A DNA stretch of 49,236 bases from Lachnospiraceae bacterium (GCA_900771995.1 CAAGQC010000106.1:1-49236); one strand, 5' to 3'. Shown: positions 15,390-24,836, counted from the stretch's first letter. Made by a program: numbers and translations. Notes: a model not told the origin generated them from the letters alone.

Positions 15390-17165
15390 TTAGTTGGATC
15401 CATTTTCAGGGAAACTCTCCGCCACGCACAGCTTTCCATATCCCACCCGGTCATTGGGATATTCCGCCTCTCCTCTTAAAGGTCTTGCGCCTTTTCTGAG
15501 GCAGGCTTTGACTTTCTCCCCGTAGAGGAAGGGATCCTTTCCGCGGACGATGCCCCATTCCATCAAAAGGGCTGCTGCGCCGCTGACAATCGGGGTGGCG
15601 AAGGAGGTACCGGTCACGGGAGTAAAGCTGCCGTACACATCCGGAGCCTGGATATTTACACCGGGAGCCACCAGATCCGGTTTGGTCAGGCCTGCGGCCG
15701 CCACACCGATGGTACGGGTGCTGTCCGCATAGCCTCTGCCGGAGAAATCAGCATAGGTATCATAGACCGGGTCATAGGCTCCCACGGTGATGACTTTGGT
15801 GGCGGTAGAAGGGATGGTCAGTGTCACCTGCGGTGTGGCACGGTAGAATCCGGTACTCTCCCCGGTTCCGCTTCCCGCAGGAAGGTACAGATAATATTGC
15901 CCCGTTACGGTCACTACCGGTTCCAGCCGGATCGTCCAGATCCCCGCATTGATATAGGTTCCGGCCGTCGGGATCATATCCAGATAGATCTCCTGTGCCA
16001 CCGCATAAGGCAGTGGTTCTCCCAGATAGACCAGGATCCTGGTCTGTTCCAGTTCCAGTGTGTATTTTCCGCCCTGGATGCTCGTTGACAGTTCGGCTCC
16101 CTCACCCCCCGGAGACTGCAGCCGGATCCGGTACACATCACTGTAATTTTTCCACAGCTGGATATTCAGGCTACTTTCATAATTTCCAACCGCCAGTTCC
16201 ACGCGGGTGTCCCTCGTTATATTTCCGGCCAGATGCCCTCTGGCGGCCCCCTCATTGCCGCTGCCCACGCAGATCACGGTCCTGCCGATCTCGGAGGCAT
16301 TGTCCAAGAACCGCTCCAGCAGCGAACTTCCGTCATGGGAGCCATAGCTGTTGCCGAAGCTTAAATTGATCACAAGAGGCATGCTTAACTGCTGTGCCTT
16401 TCGCAGCGCATAAGTCACCCCTCTCAGGATCTCCGTGGTTCGGGGGAAGCCTTCCTCTCTGGGCTGACCCAGCTTCACCACGATCAGTTCCGCCTCCGGT
16501 GCCGCCCCCGTATAGAGACCGTCTGCGCTCCTCCCGGCGGCGATACCGGCCACCGCCGTTCCGTGGCCGGTCAGGTCTCTGCTGGGGACCAGGCGGTAAC
16601 GCTCCAGCGCGCTCCTGCCCAGTGCCTGGTTTATCTCTTCTTCTGTATACTCGGTTCCCATGGAAAATCCCTCGGGGGAATTTTCTGGTATCGTCTGATC
16701 CCATGGGACCGTTTGGTCCCATAGATATCGTATCCGCGTACTGCCGTCCGCCTTCCGGAATACCTCCAGATCCCAGGTGATTCCGGAATCCAATACAGCC
16801 AAAAGAACGCCTCTTCCATTCAGAAAAGGCGTTCTTCTTGTCACCGGTGGAAAGCAGGATGCACCGTCCGGATCTGTCTGCTGATAATAAAACCGCTTGG
16901 GCTTTTCCACATACTCGATCTCCGGGGCCTCCGATACCGTATCCACCAGAGTCTCCGGCACCGTAAGGATCGCATAACCGGCGACCAGTTCTTCCACCAC
17001 AATATTCTGTTCCCGCAGTCTGTCCAGACTGCCGTGATATTTTACGATCAGCTCCCAGCTGCGGGTCTCCGCGCTGTAGCCGACGTTCAGACTTTCCGTC
17101 TGTTCCCGTTCTTCCTCCGGGGTCTCCAATGCAAGATTCAGGATATTTTCCAGTTTCTGGTCCAT
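15390..17165 (-). CDS. S8 subtilisin-like serine protease, Csp-like
   Basis: The 591-residue protein has an intact subtilisin triad: Asp126 in LLAVLDSGIT, His201 in GHGTAVAGIAAG and Ser521 in GTSFATPIVSGAAALLM, with the oxyanion Asn304 in GSGNEG. A propeptide-like region covers about residues 1-95 and a jelly-roll-type insert about 320-450. There is no signal peptide. This layout is that of the clostridial CspA/CspB/CspC family, which acts in the spore to activate the cortex lytic enzyme SleC. A germination role is inferred; some Lachnospiraceae encode several such proteases. GGGGAG precedes the start. Confidence 0.9.
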   Translation of the reverse strand: MDQKLENILNLALETPEEEREQTESLNVGYSAETRSWELIVKYHGSLDRLREQNIVVEELVAGYAILTVPETLVDTVSEAPEIEYVEKPKRFYYQQTDPDGASCFPPVTRRTPFLNGRGVLLAVLDSGITWDLEVFRKADGSTRIRYLWDQTVPWDQTIPENSPEGFSMGTEYTEEEINQALGRSALERYRLVPSRDLTGHGTAVAGIAAGRSADGLYTGAAPEAELIVVKLGQPREEGFPRTTEILRGVTYALRKAQQLSMPLVINLSFGNSYGSHDGSSLLERFLDNASEIGRTVICVGSGNEGAARGHLAGNITRDTRVELAVGNYESSLNIQLWKNYSDVYRIRLQSPGGEGAELSTSIQGGKYTLELEQTRILVYLGEPLPYAVAQEIYLDMIPTAGTYINAGIWTIRLEPVVTVTGQYYLYLPAGSGTGESTGFYRATPQVTLTIPSTATKVITVGAYDPVYDTYADFSGRGYADSTRTIGVAAAGLTKPDLVAPGVNIQAPDVYGSFTPVTGTSFATPIVSGAAALLMEWGIVRGKDPFLYGEKVKACLRKGARPLRGEAEYPNDRVGYGKLCVAESFPENGSN

Positions 17166-17235
17166 GGGTGCTCCCCATTATTTCCGCTTCCTACATCTTA
17201 TGCCCTACAGGGAAAATCATTCCCGAAATCAGGAA

Positions 17236-17643
17236 TTATGCCTGCGTCTCTCCGGGGATCTGTCCGTCCACATGCAGGATGTGATTCACCAGCCAGTCGG
17301 TCAGGAAATTCAGGATATCCATGATCTGCTCGTCCTGGTTGTCGCCATCTGCTTCATGGTGGTCGATAAGCTCATCCAGCTTGCTGATAAATTCCTGATG
17401 CTGGATCTTCTGGGTAAAGATTTTCTTGTAATTGATGGACTCCATATACGCTTCTTCATCCGCAAAATGCTTTGCCGTGTAGTCACGCAGCTTCTGTAAA
17501 ATCGCATCAATGTGGTCATACTTGTCCGGAGTAAACTCCTCCTGCAGCAGTTCATAAGCTTCGTTGGCATAATCAAACAGCTGCTTATGCTCCTGATCGA
17601 TCATATCAATTCCGATATAGTATTCCGGTTTCATTTCAAACAT
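17236..17643 (-). CDS. Bacteriohemerythrin
   Basis: The 135-residue protein matches the single-domain hemerythrin family, a four-helix bundle with a di-iron centre that binds oxygen. Visible ligands are His19 in DQEHKQLF, His59 and Glu63 in HFADEEAYM, His82 in HQEF, and His121 plus Asp126 in the terminal HxxxxD motif. In anaerobes such proteins are thought to scavenge or sense oxygen. The start has AAGG upstream. It lies between the M18 aminopeptidase and the protease, all on the same strand with gaps of 70-140 bases, so co-transcription is uncertain. Confidence 0.93.
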   Translation of the reverse strand: MFEMKPEYYIGIDMIDQEHKQLFDYANEAYELLQEEFTPDKYDHIDAILQKLRDYTAKHFADEEAYMESINYKKIFTQKIQHQEFISKLDELIDHHEADGDNQDEQIMDILNFLTDWLVNHILHVDGQIPGETQA

Positions 17644-17785
17644 AGTCTCAACCTTCTTTCGTATCTTTTTTCTGTCTTTCTTATATCATTTCCTGCGTTC
17701 TAACTATGCACTTTCCACGCGGAACTTGCAATAGTTTCCCTGCTTTTTATACTTTTTTAAGGATTTCCGTCAGTGAACCATTGCG

Positions 17786-19084
17786 CTATTCGCTCCAGAA
17801 CTCTTTCAGAGCCCGCACCGCATACTCCGTATCCTTCGTGCCCGCAGTCTCTACCGCAGAGTGCATGGCCAGCTGGGGCAGCCCGATATCCACGCTGGAC
17901 ACCGATACATGCGCTGTGGAGATATTGCCCAGAGTGGAGCCTCCCGCAATATCCGAACGGTTGGCATAGGTCTGATACGGAACCTTCGCCCGCTCACAGT
18001 AATCCTTCATTCTCGCTGCGGAAATACCGTCGGTAGTGTATTTCTGGCTGCCGTGATATTTGATGACAATTCCCCCATTTAAATACGGCCGGTTGGTGGG
18101 GTCTGTCTTCTCCGGATGATTGGGATGTACCGCATGGGCATTGTCCGCAGAGATCAGGAAGCTGTCCGCCACCCAGCGCAGATATGTGCCGTGGCTCTCC
18201 TGCAAACCTTCCGTGATCCGCTGTAATACGTCTTCCAGAAAAGTAGAATCCGCCCCCTGTCTGGTGCCGCTTCCCACTTCCTCATTATCAAATACTGCAC
18301 AGAGATTGATATATTCCACCGGAGTACTCTCCGCGAAAGCTTTCGTCAGGGCAAAGGCACTTTGCAGATCATCCAGTCTGGGAGACAGCACAAATTCTCC
18401 CTTTGCTCCCAGGAATGTTCCCTCCTGTCTGGTATACAAAAACAGGTCTTCTCCGAGGATCGTCTCTGCATCCACTCCTGCTGTCTCTGCCGCCAGAGTC
18501 AACAGTGTGGATTTTTCATCATATGCCGCATCCGCAAACAGCGGGAGCATATCTACCTGTGGATTGTACTCCACGCCTTTGTTCATCTCCCGGTTCATGT
18601 GGATGGCCACATTGGGGATCACACAGAGATCTCTGTCGATATTCACCAGTCTGCTCTCTATACTGTTCTCCTTCCGCACAGCCAGTCTGCCTGCAACAGA
18701 GAGTGGTCTGTCCAGCCAGGTGGACAGGATCATGCCACCGTATTTTTCGGTGTTCAGCCGCAGATAATGCTCTTCCACCGTCAGTTCCGGCTTCTCCTTG
18801 ATCTTAAAGCAGGGAGAATCACTGTGGGCCGCTGCCATATGGAAGCCCCTGATGTCGTTCTCTTCTGCCGGGATTGCAAAAGCGATAATGGAAGAATCAT
18901 TCCGCTTCGTGTAATACCGTCCGCCTCTTTTTAACTTCCATTCCTCATTTTCCTTCAGTTCCCGGAATCCCGCTTTTCCAAGCAGTTCACCGATATTGGC
19001 AGCCGCATGAAAACAGGTGGGGCTTTTGGTTATAAAATCCAGCATTTCTTTTGCTGTCTTCTGAAAATCATTCATTGCATTCAT
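17786..19084 (-). CDS. M18 family aminopeptidase
   Basis: The 432-residue protein matches the M18 family of dodecameric metallo-aminopeptidases. Metal-binding and family motifs visible include AAAHSDSPCFKIK near residue 82, GGMILSTWLDRPLSVAGR near 115-132, SPRLDDLQSAFA, FDNEEVGSGTRQGADS and ISADNAHAVHPNHPEK. Length is normal and there is no signal peptide, so it acts on peptides in the cytoplasm. AAGGA precedes the start. It lies 42 bases downstream of the GDP-fucose synthase gene and is likely co-transcribed with it. Confidence 0.95.
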   Translation of the reverse strand: MNAMNDFQKTAKEMLDFITKSPTCFHAAANIGELLGKAGFRELKENEEWKLKRGGRYYTKRNDSSIIAFAIPAEENDIRGFHMAAAHSDSPCFKIKEKPELTVEEHYLRLNTEKYGGMILSTWLDRPLSVAGRLAVRKENSIESRLVNIDRDLCVIPNVAIHMNREMNKGVEYNPQVDMLPLFADAAYDEKSTLLTLAAETAGVDAETILGEDLFLYTRQEGTFLGAKGEFVLSPRLDDLQSAFALTKAFAESTPVEYINLCAVFDNEEVGSGTRQGADSTFLEDVLQRITEGLQESHGTYLRWVADSFLISADNAHAVHPNHPEKTDPTNRPYLNGGIVIKYHGSQKYTTDGISAARMKDYCERAKVPYQTYANRSDIAGGSTLGNISTAHVSVSSVDIGLPQLAMHSAVETAGTKDTEYAVRALKEFWSE

Positions 19085-19126
19085 CCAGTCCTTCCGTGGC
19101 CTGCCGCAGCAGATCCAATGCTTTTC

Positions 19127-20068
19127 CTAGCGCTCCGCACGCATGGGATTATTGAGGAAATCCTCATAAGTCAGACGGATGCCATCTTCCAGTTCCGTCG
19201 TATAATGATAGCCCAGGCTTTCCAGCTTGCTGACATCCAGAAGCTTTCTGGGGGTTCCGTCGGGCTTGCTGGGATCCCATTTGATCTCGCCGGTATAGCC
19301 TACGACTTTCGCCACCAGTTCCGTCAGTTCCCGGATGGTCAGTTCCTTACCGGTTCCCAGATTCACCGTCTCATTCCCGCTGTAGGTATTCATCAGGTAG
19401 ACGCAGGCATCTGCCAGATCATCCACATACATGAATTCCCGCAGAGGCGTTCCGGTTCCCCAGCAGACTACTTCCTTGGCGCCGGATACCTTCGCCTCAT
19501 GGAAGCGCCGGATCAGTGCCGGAAGGACATGGCTGTGTACCGGATGATAATTGTCATTGGGACCGTACAGATTCGTGGGCATGACACTGATATAATCGGT
19601 TCCGTACTGTCTGTTTAGGAACTCGCAGTATTTCAGGCCGGAGATCTTCGCCAGTGCATATGCCTCGTTGGTCTTCTCCAGTTCGGAGGTCAGCAGGCAG
19701 CTTTCCTTCATGGGCTGGGGTGCCATCCGGGGATAAATGCAACTGCTGCCTAAAAACATCAGCTTCTTGCAGCCGTTCTGCCATGCAGCATGAATCACAT
19801 TCATCTCCAGGATCATATTCTCATACATGAAATCCGCCAGTGCCTCGCTGTTGGCCATGATGCCGCCCACCTTGGCCGCCGCCAGGAACACGTAATCCGG
19901 CTTCTCCTCTGCGAAAAATGACTCCACCGCATCCTGTCTGCACAGATCCAGTTCCTTATGGCTGCGGGTAATGATATTTGTATAACCGTTTTTCTGAAGT
20001 GCTCTGCAAATGGCACTTCCCACCAGGCCCTTGTGACCGGCTACATATATTTTTGCATCTTTTTCCAT
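19127..20068 (-). CDS. fcl: GDP-L-fucose synthase
   Basis: The 313-residue SDR-type protein converts GDP-4-keto-6-deoxymannose to GDP-L-fucose with NADPH. The nucleotide-binding motif GHKGLVG is at residues 11-17 and the catalytic residues Ser108, Cys110, Tyr137 and Lys141 align with the known S-C-Y-K set of E. coli Fcl. KLMFLGSSCIYPR and PTNLYGPNDNY are family signatures. Start 20068 gives the usual length; the upstream extension is low-complexity sequence containing a 13-base repeat. The partner gene gmd is not in this window. The product would supply fucose for surface glycans (inference). Confidence 0.94.
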   Translation of the reverse strand: MEKDAKIYVAGHKGLVGSAICRALQKNGYTNIITRSHKELDLCRQDAVESFFAEEKPDYVFLAAAKVGGIMANSEALADFMYENMILEMNVIHAAWQNGCKKLMFLGSSCIYPRMAPQPMKESCLLTSELEKTNEAYALAKISGLKYCEFLNRQYGTDYISVMPTNLYGPNDNYHPVHSHVLPALIRRFHEAKVSGAKEVVCWGTGTPLREFMYVDDLADACVYLMNTYSGNETVNLGTGKELTIRELTELVAKVVGYTGEIKWDPSKPDGTPRKLLDVSKLESLGYHYTTELEDGIRLTYEDFLNNPMRAER

Positions 20069-20103
20069 GATATTACGGTACTTCCTCTCTGTTTCTTCTA
20101 CCG

Positions 20104-20136
20104 CTTTGCGGTTCTGCTTTGCGGTTCTGCTCTGCG
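20104..20136. repeat. Short tandem repeat, about 13-base unit
   Basis: Two complete and one partial copy of CTTTGCGGTTCTG lie between the DJ-1 gene and fcl. Copy number here may vary by slippage. Confidence 0.7.
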
Positions 20137-20165
20137 GATTCTTTCCGTGCTGGTGCTTCCGCTCC

Positions 20166-20717
20166 TTACGGCTGGTATACAATGGCATGGGCGCAGGCAT
20201 CTGCTTTGTCCTGTCCGCAGAATACGCCGGCGATCGCCAGGCCGAAGGGAATGGAAGTTCCCATTCCTCTGGAAGTGATCACGTTACCGTCCACTTCTAC
20301 AGGACCTGCAGTCACTGCTGCGCCTTCCAGATGATCTTCAAAGCAGGGATAGGAGCAGGCTCTCTTCCCCTTCAGGATCCCTCTGTGTCCGAAAATGCTG
20401 GGTGCAGCACAAATTGCCGCAATGTATTTTCCTGCCGCATAAAAAGCATCGATCTGCTGCATCAGAGGTCCGCAGGTCTCCAGGTTCTTCGTTCCCTGTC
20501 CGCCGCCGGGCAGTACCAGACAGTCATATTCTTCAAACTTCACCTGGGACAGTGTCAGATCCGCCGTTACCGGGATCTTATGGGAGCCCAGTACCTGTCT
20601 GTCCTCGGTAATGGATACCATATCGATGGTCAGACCGCATCTGCGGCAGATGTCCACTACTGTCAGGCCTTCTATTTCTTCAAATCCATTTGCCAGAAAA
20701 ATTGCTATCTTACTCAC
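20166..20717 (-). CDS. DJ-1/PfpI family protein
   Basis: The 183-residue protein has the DJ-1 fold signatures: FLANGFEEIEG at 7-17 with the conserved Glu, LVLPGGGQGTKNL near 67-79 and the nucleophile elbow AAICAAPSIFG with Cys103. It is closest to the DJ-1/YajL/ThiJ branch. Proposed activities are deglycase, chaperone or oxidative-stress functions, which remain debated. It is likely the first gene of a run that continues into fcl and the M18 aminopeptidase. Confidence 0.92.
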   Translation of the reverse strand: MSKIAIFLANGFEEIEGLTVVDICRRCGLTIDMVSITEDRQVLGSHKIPVTADLTLSQVKFEEYDCLVLPGGGQGTKNLETCGPLMQQIDAFYAAGKYIAAICAAPSIFGHRGILKGKRACSYPCFEDHLEGAAVTAGPVEVDGNVITSRGMGTSIPFGLAIAGVFCGQDKADACAHAIVYQP

Positions 20718-20890
20718 GATTTTTACCTCGCTTTCCTTTTCCCTATCTCATTCGCGAATCCTACGCTCCGGTTTCGCATAGTTATAACTAGTATACACAA
20801 TTTATTCCCGTAATTCAATTCCCACCACCAGATATTTACGCAAAACAGGGATCCACTGTGTCGTTCCATGGTCAAACTGTTACAATTTCA

Positions 20891-20920
20891 TTGTATTTTG
20901 GGGAAATATCATGTTATACT
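20891..20920 (+). promoter_or_regulatory. Promoter of the CYTH gene
   Basis: TTGTAT (20891-20896) and TATACT (20915-20920) with an 18-base spacer. Confidence 0.6.
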
Positions 20921-20970
20921 AAAGAAGACGGTATTTCAAGTCTTAACTACAGAAATGAGGCATTCGTATT

Positions 20971-21477
20971 ATGGAAATCGAACGTAAATTTACCCTGAAA
21001 TCCCTACCCGACAATCTGGAAAGTTACCCCTCACATCACATTGAGCAGGTATATCTGAATTACAATCCCGTGGTCAGAGCCAGAAAACAGGATGATGAAT
21101 ATTATCTCACATACAAGGGCCGTGGCATGATGGCCAGAGACGAGAGCAATCTCCCCCTGAATGAAGAATCCTATTATCATTTGCGGGAAAAGGCCGACGG
21201 CACTGTGATCTCCAAAAGACGTTACCTGATCCCGCTGGAGCATCCCGGTTTCAAGGAAGGCTTCCCCACACCGCCCGCCGACTATTCCCTGACTATCGAA
21301 CTGGATGTCTTCGACGCACCGTTCGCTCCTCTGATCATGGCGGAGGTGGAATTCGGCAGTAAGGAAGCTGCAGAAGCCTTCGTTCCTCCCGCCTGGTTCG
21401 ACAAGGATGTGACCTACTGCAAGGAATATCACAATTCCTATCTGGCGCTGGAACTGCATCACGCACCGGAAGTTTAA
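20971..21477 (+). CDS. CYTH domain-containing protein
   Basis: The 168-residue protein begins with MEIERKF, the ExExK motif at the entrance of the CYTH / triphosphate-tunnel metalloenzyme barrel. Alternating charged strands follow: VVRARK, YYLTYKGRG, SKRRYLIPL, LTIELDVF and AEVEFGS. Such proteins bind and often hydrolyse triphosphorylated compounds such as inorganic triphosphate or ATP; substrate here is not deducible. The ribosome-binding site is weak (ATGAGG). It is a lone plus-strand gene closed by a strong bidirectional terminator shared with malQ. Confidence 0.93.
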   Translation: MEIERKFTLKSLPDNLESYPSHHIEQVYLNYNPVVRARKQDDEYYLTYKGRGMMARDESNLPLNEESYYHLREKADGTVISKRRYLIPLEHPGFKEGFPTPPADYSLTIELDVFDAPFAPLIMAEVEFGSKEAAEAFVPPAWFDKDVTYCKEYHNSYLALELHHAPEV

Positions 21478-21507
21478 CGCAATACAGAAAATACCCTGCA
21501 AAAACGC

Positions 21508-21538
21508 AATACGGAAGACTGAACGCCTTCCGTATTTT
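21508..21538. terminator. Bidirectional terminator between CYTH gene and malQ
   Basis: AATACGGAAG and CTTCCGTATT form a perfect 10 bp stem with a 9-base loop and T tails in both directions. Confidence 0.85.
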
Positions 21539-21543
21539 AGTTC

Positions 21544-23040
21544 TTATAATCTTGCATATAATTTTGCCATTTTGTAAATCTTCTTCGCCAGCTTCGGATC
21601 CAGTGCATCCTTATCCATGCGCCATTTCCAGTTGCATCCCAGTGTGGAGGGAATATTGATTCTGGCAATGCTGTCCAGTTCCAGATAATCCTGCATGGGA
21701 ATGATGGCGGTATCCGCACAGCTGGACAGCGCCGCCCGGACGATCTCAAAGCAGAGTTTTTTGTCACTCTTATGGCCCAGATATTTCTTGGCGAACTTTT
21801 TATCCTTAGCCGGCATATTCTGCAGAAATCCTACCGTGGTATCATTGTCATGGGTGCCGGTGTAGACCACACAGTTCTTGTCATAATTATGTGGCAGATA
21901 TTCACTGTCATTTCCTGCATCAAAAGCAAACTGTAAGATCTTCATACCGGGATATCCGGTCTTCTTCACCAGACGGATCACGCTGGGGGTCAGAAATCCC
22001 AGATCTTCTGCGATGACTTTCTTCTTGCCCAGTTTCTTCTTCATGACGTCAAACAATTCATAGCCCGGTCCCTTCTCCCAGTGACCGTTCTGTGCCGTAG
22101 GATCGCCGTAAGGCACGAACCAGTATTCATCAAAGCCACGGAAATGGTCGATGCGGAGCACATCATACAACTGGTAGCAATAGGCAATACGCTGCATCCA
22201 CCATGCATAACCGGTCTTCTTATGATACTTCCAGTCGTAGAGCGGGTTGCCCCATAACTGTCCGGTCTCGGAGAAGCAGTCCGGAGGGCATCCGGCCACG
22301 CCGATGGGACGGCCTTCCTTATCCAGCTGGAACAGCTTGGGATTCGCCCAGGTATCGGCACTGTCAAATGCCACATAGATGGGAATATCTCCTACGATCT
22401 CAATGCCTTTCTTATTGGCATAAGCCTTCAGTTCTTTCCACTGTTTTGCAAACAGGTACTGCTGGAAGCAGTAAAACGCGATCTCTTCTGCCAGCTTCTT
22501 ACGGTATTTCCGGAGTGCCGCTGCCTTTCTGAGACGGATATCCTCGTCCCATTCCATGAAGCAGACACCGCCGAAAGCATTTTTCACCGCCATATACAGG
22601 GCATAATCATCCAGCCAGTAGGCATTCTCCGTGACGAATTTCTGATATTCCTCCGTCTCGGTCAGTCCCTGCTGTCTGGCATTGTCAAAGGCAGTTTTCA
22701 GGATCCGGAACCGGGACAGATAAATCTTCTCGTAGTCCACATAATGTTCGTTGTCTCCGAAATCATAGCTGTTGCAGATCTCTTTTGTCAGATAACCGTC
22801 TTCGATCAGAAGCTCCAGATCGATATAGTAAGGATTCCCCGCGAAGGTGGAAAAGGACTGATAGGGGGAATCTCCGTAACCGGTAGGGCCTAATGGCAGG
22901 ATCTGCCAGAGGCGGTTGCCGGATTTTTCCAGGAAATCCACGAAGCGATAGCTTTCTTTACCGAAGGTTCCGATACCGTAGGCTGAGGGAATACTGGATA
23001 TCGGCAGCAGAATTCCCTGTTTTCTCACATTTTTTTTCAT
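21544..23040 (-). CDS. malQ: 4-alpha-glucanotransferase
   Basis: The 498-residue protein is a GH77 amylomaltase that transfers alpha-1,4-glucan segments in the cytoplasm for glycogen or maltodextrin metabolism. The nucleophile is the Asp of RIDHFRGFDEYW, the acid/base Glu lies in VIAEDLGF, and the third acid in TGTHDNDTT. The N-terminus (GILLPISSIPSAYGIGTFG) and length are typical of bacterial enzymes without extra domains. AAGGA precedes the start. No maltodextrin transporter adjoins it; it is a single gene after a tRNA terminator. Confidence 0.96.
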   Translation of the reverse strand: MKKNVRKQGILLPISSIPSAYGIGTFGKESYRFVDFLEKSGNRLWQILPLGPTGYGDSPYQSFSTFAGNPYYIDLELLIEDGYLTKEICNSYDFGDNEHYVDYEKIYLSRFRILKTAFDNARQQGLTETEEYQKFVTENAYWLDDYALYMAVKNAFGGVCFMEWDEDIRLRKAAALRKYRKKLAEEIAFYCFQQYLFAKQWKELKAYANKKGIEIVGDIPIYVAFDSADTWANPKLFQLDKEGRPIGVAGCPPDCFSETGQLWGNPLYDWKYHKKTGYAWWMQRIAYCYQLYDVLRIDHFRGFDEYWFVPYGDPTAQNGHWEKGPGYELFDVMKKKLGKKKVIAEDLGFLTPSVIRLVKKTGYPGMKILQFAFDAGNDSEYLPHNYDKNCVVYTGTHDNDTTVGFLQNMPAKDKKFAKKYLGHKSDKKLCFEIVRAALSSCADTAIIPMQDYLELDSIARINIPSTLGCNWKWRMDKDALDPKLAKKIYKMAKLYARL

Positions 23041-23070
23041 TGCTTTTGTATTCCTTTATCTTCTCGGATG

Positions 23071-23115
23071 AAAAAAATAACTATTCAGTCCTTGTCATGA
23101 GCTCTGAATAGTTAT
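23071..23115 (-). terminator. Terminator of the tRNA-Leu/tRNA-Val unit
   Basis: ATAACTATTCAG and CTGAATAGTTAT form a perfect 12 bp stem with a 15-base loop, followed by seven T residues on the minus strand. Confidence 0.88.
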
Positions 23116-23121
23116 CTGTAG

Positions 23122-23195
23122 TGGAAGCAAGGGGGCTCGAACCCCTGACCTTTCGCGTGTGAGGCGAACGCTCATCCCGGCTGAGCTATGCTTCC
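23122..23195 (-). tRNA. tRNA-Val (CAC)
   Basis: A full cloverleaf of 74 bases. The acceptor stem GGAAGCA pairs with TGCTTCC, the anticodon stem TTCGC/GCGAA encloses CTCACAC, and the T-loop is TTCGAGC. The discriminator is A and CCA is not encoded. Confidence 0.95.
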
Positions 23196-23207
23196 ATAAT
23201 TGCACAA

Positions 23208-23289
23208 TGCGGATAACAGGACTTGAACCTGCACGTCTGTTGACAATAGAACCTAAATCTATCGCGTCTGCCAATTCCGCCATATCCGC
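23208..23289 (-). tRNA. tRNA-Leu (TAG)
   Basis: An 82-base class II tRNA. The acceptor stem is GCGGATA/TATCCGC, the anticodon stem ATAGA/TCTAT encloses TTTAGGT, and a short variable arm is present. CCA is not encoded. It is first in a two-tRNA unit with tRNA-Val. Confidence 0.95.
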
Positions 23290-23363
23290 TTAATGGCTCA
23301 TCCAGCCAACCAGCCTAAAAACCTTGACAAACGGGAATGCTCTCTGCCAAAGGACCTTGAATA

Positions 23364-23393
23364 ATTATACTCTTCCTTCCTTTGGCTTGTCAA
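23364..23393 (-). promoter_or_regulatory. Promoter of the tRNA-Leu/tRNA-Val unit
   Basis: Minus-strand TTGACA (23388-23393) and TATAAT (23364-23369) with an 18-base spacer. Confidence 0.85.
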
Positions 23394-23427
23394 GCATCCC
23401 CGCCGCTTCCGTTTCTATTTTTCTGTT

Positions 23428-24807
23428 TTAACCCACGATCTCTTTGGTCGTCACCGGCTCCCCGATATGGCAGATGATCTTTTTATAGATCCTTACGAGG
23501 AAATAGGAACTCAAGAGTACACTGGCCAGTTCCGCAATGGGGAAGGCCCACCAGATCAGTGTCACATCACCGCTTAAGGATAACAGCTTTGCCACCGGAA
23601 GCAGGACGCACATCTGTCTGGCCCCTGACACGATCATGCTGTAAACGCCGTTGCCCAGCGCCTGGAATACGCTTCCCACCACGATGCAGAAGCCTGCAAA
23701 TACAAAGCTTAAGGAAATGGTCTCCAATGCCGGAACGCCGATGGCGATCAGGCTCTCCTCCGCGTCAAACATACGCATGAGCTGTGCCGGGAAAATGTGC
23801 ATAACGATCAGTCCCACGCACATGATACCCACACCGTAAGCCACACTGTGTTTGATCGTCTTGATGACACGGTCTTTATGACCCGCGCCGTAGTTGTAGG
23901 CGATGATGGGGACCATGCCGTTATTCAGTCCGAAAACGGGCATGAACACAAAGCTCTGCAGCTTGAAGTAAATGCCGAACACCGTCTGGGCAGAGCCGAA
24001 GGCCGCCAGAATCAGGTTCATTCCATAGGTCATCAGGGAACCGATGGCCTGTACCACGATGGAAGGGGCGCCCACCTTATAGATCTGGCCGATCAGGTGG
24101 CCGTTGGGACGGAATCCCTTCATGGAAATATTCAGTTCCTTATTGAATTTCAGGTTAAAGAGCAGCGCCATGGTTGCAGCAATGATCTGGCCGATCACAG
24201 TAGCCACTGCGGCACCGGCGATTCCCATACGGGGCATGCCGAAATAGCCGAAGATCAGGATCGGATCCAGAATGATATTGATGATCGCACCGGTTCCCTG
24301 GGTGATCATGGTATAAAAGGTCTTGCCGGTAGCCTGCAGCAGTCTCTCAAAGGTCGTCTGCAGGAAAATACCCATTCCCGCCACACAGCAGATCGTCAGA
24401 TAAGTCACACCGTATTCCCGCACCTCCGGCACTTCCGTCTGGCTGGCAAAAAACGGCCTGCTGATCAGTGCACCGATCACAGCAAAACCAGCATAGCTGG
24501 CGATGGCGATGAAAATACCGTTTCTGGCAATAATATTGGCTTTCTCAAAATCTTTTTCTCCCAGCGTTCTGGACAAAAAGGCATTGATACCCACCGCCGT
24601 TCCCACTGCCACGGCGATCATCAGGCTCTGAATAGGGAAGGCCAGGGATACGGCCCGCAGGGCATATTCATTGATCCGGGACACGAAGATACTGTCCACG
24701 ATATTATACAGAGCCTGCACCAGCATGGAGATCATCATGGGTAAGGACATGGAAATCAGTAATTTGTCGATAGGCATAACGCCCATCTTATTTTCTTTAG
24801 TCTGCAT
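23428..24807 (-). CDS. MATE family efflux transporter
   Basis: The 459-residue protein has the 12-helix pattern of multidrug and toxin extrusion pumps. The conserved LLISMSLPMMISMLVQALYNIVDSIFVSRI start is followed by the duplicated six-helix halves. Such pumps export drugs or metabolites using sodium or proton gradients. AAAGGAAA precedes the start. It lies directly downstream of a tRNA operon terminator and may be expressed by read-through or a weak promoter. It is a paralogue of the pump at 34703-36034; sequence similarity is moderate, mainly in the first two helices. Confidence 0.94.
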   Translation of the reverse strand: MQTKENKMGVMPIDKLLISMSLPMMISMLVQALYNIVDSIFVSRINEYALRAVSLAFPIQSLMIAVAVGTAVGINAFLSRTLGEKDFEKANIIARNGIFIAIASYAGFAVIGALISRPFFASQTEVPEVREYGVTYLTICCVAGMGIFLQTTFERLLQATGKTFYTMITQGTGAIINIILDPILIFGYFGMPRMGIAGAAVATVIGQIIAATMALLFNLKFNKELNISMKGFRPNGHLIGQIYKVGAPSIVVQAIGSLMTYGMNLILAAFGSAQTVFGIYFKLQSFVFMPVFGLNNGMVPIIAYNYGAGHKDRVIKTIKHSVAYGVGIMCVGLIVMHIFPAQLMRMFDAEESLIAIGVPALETISLSFVFAGFCIVVGSVFQALGNGVYSMIVSGARQMCVLLPVAKLLSLSGDVTLIWWAFPIAELASVLLSSYFLVRIYKKIICHIGEPVTTKEIVG

Positions 24808-24836
24808 ATGTTTCCTTTCTCACGTAAAAATGGAAT

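Noticed and set aside
16333..17178. A 281-codon minus-strand frame overlapping the S8 protease
   Set aside because: Gly/Arg-rich shadow of the protease gene in another frame; no domain.
23797..24744. A 315-codon plus-strand frame antisense to the MATE gene
   Set aside because: His/Asp/Gly-rich shadow typical of antisense to membrane-protein genes.
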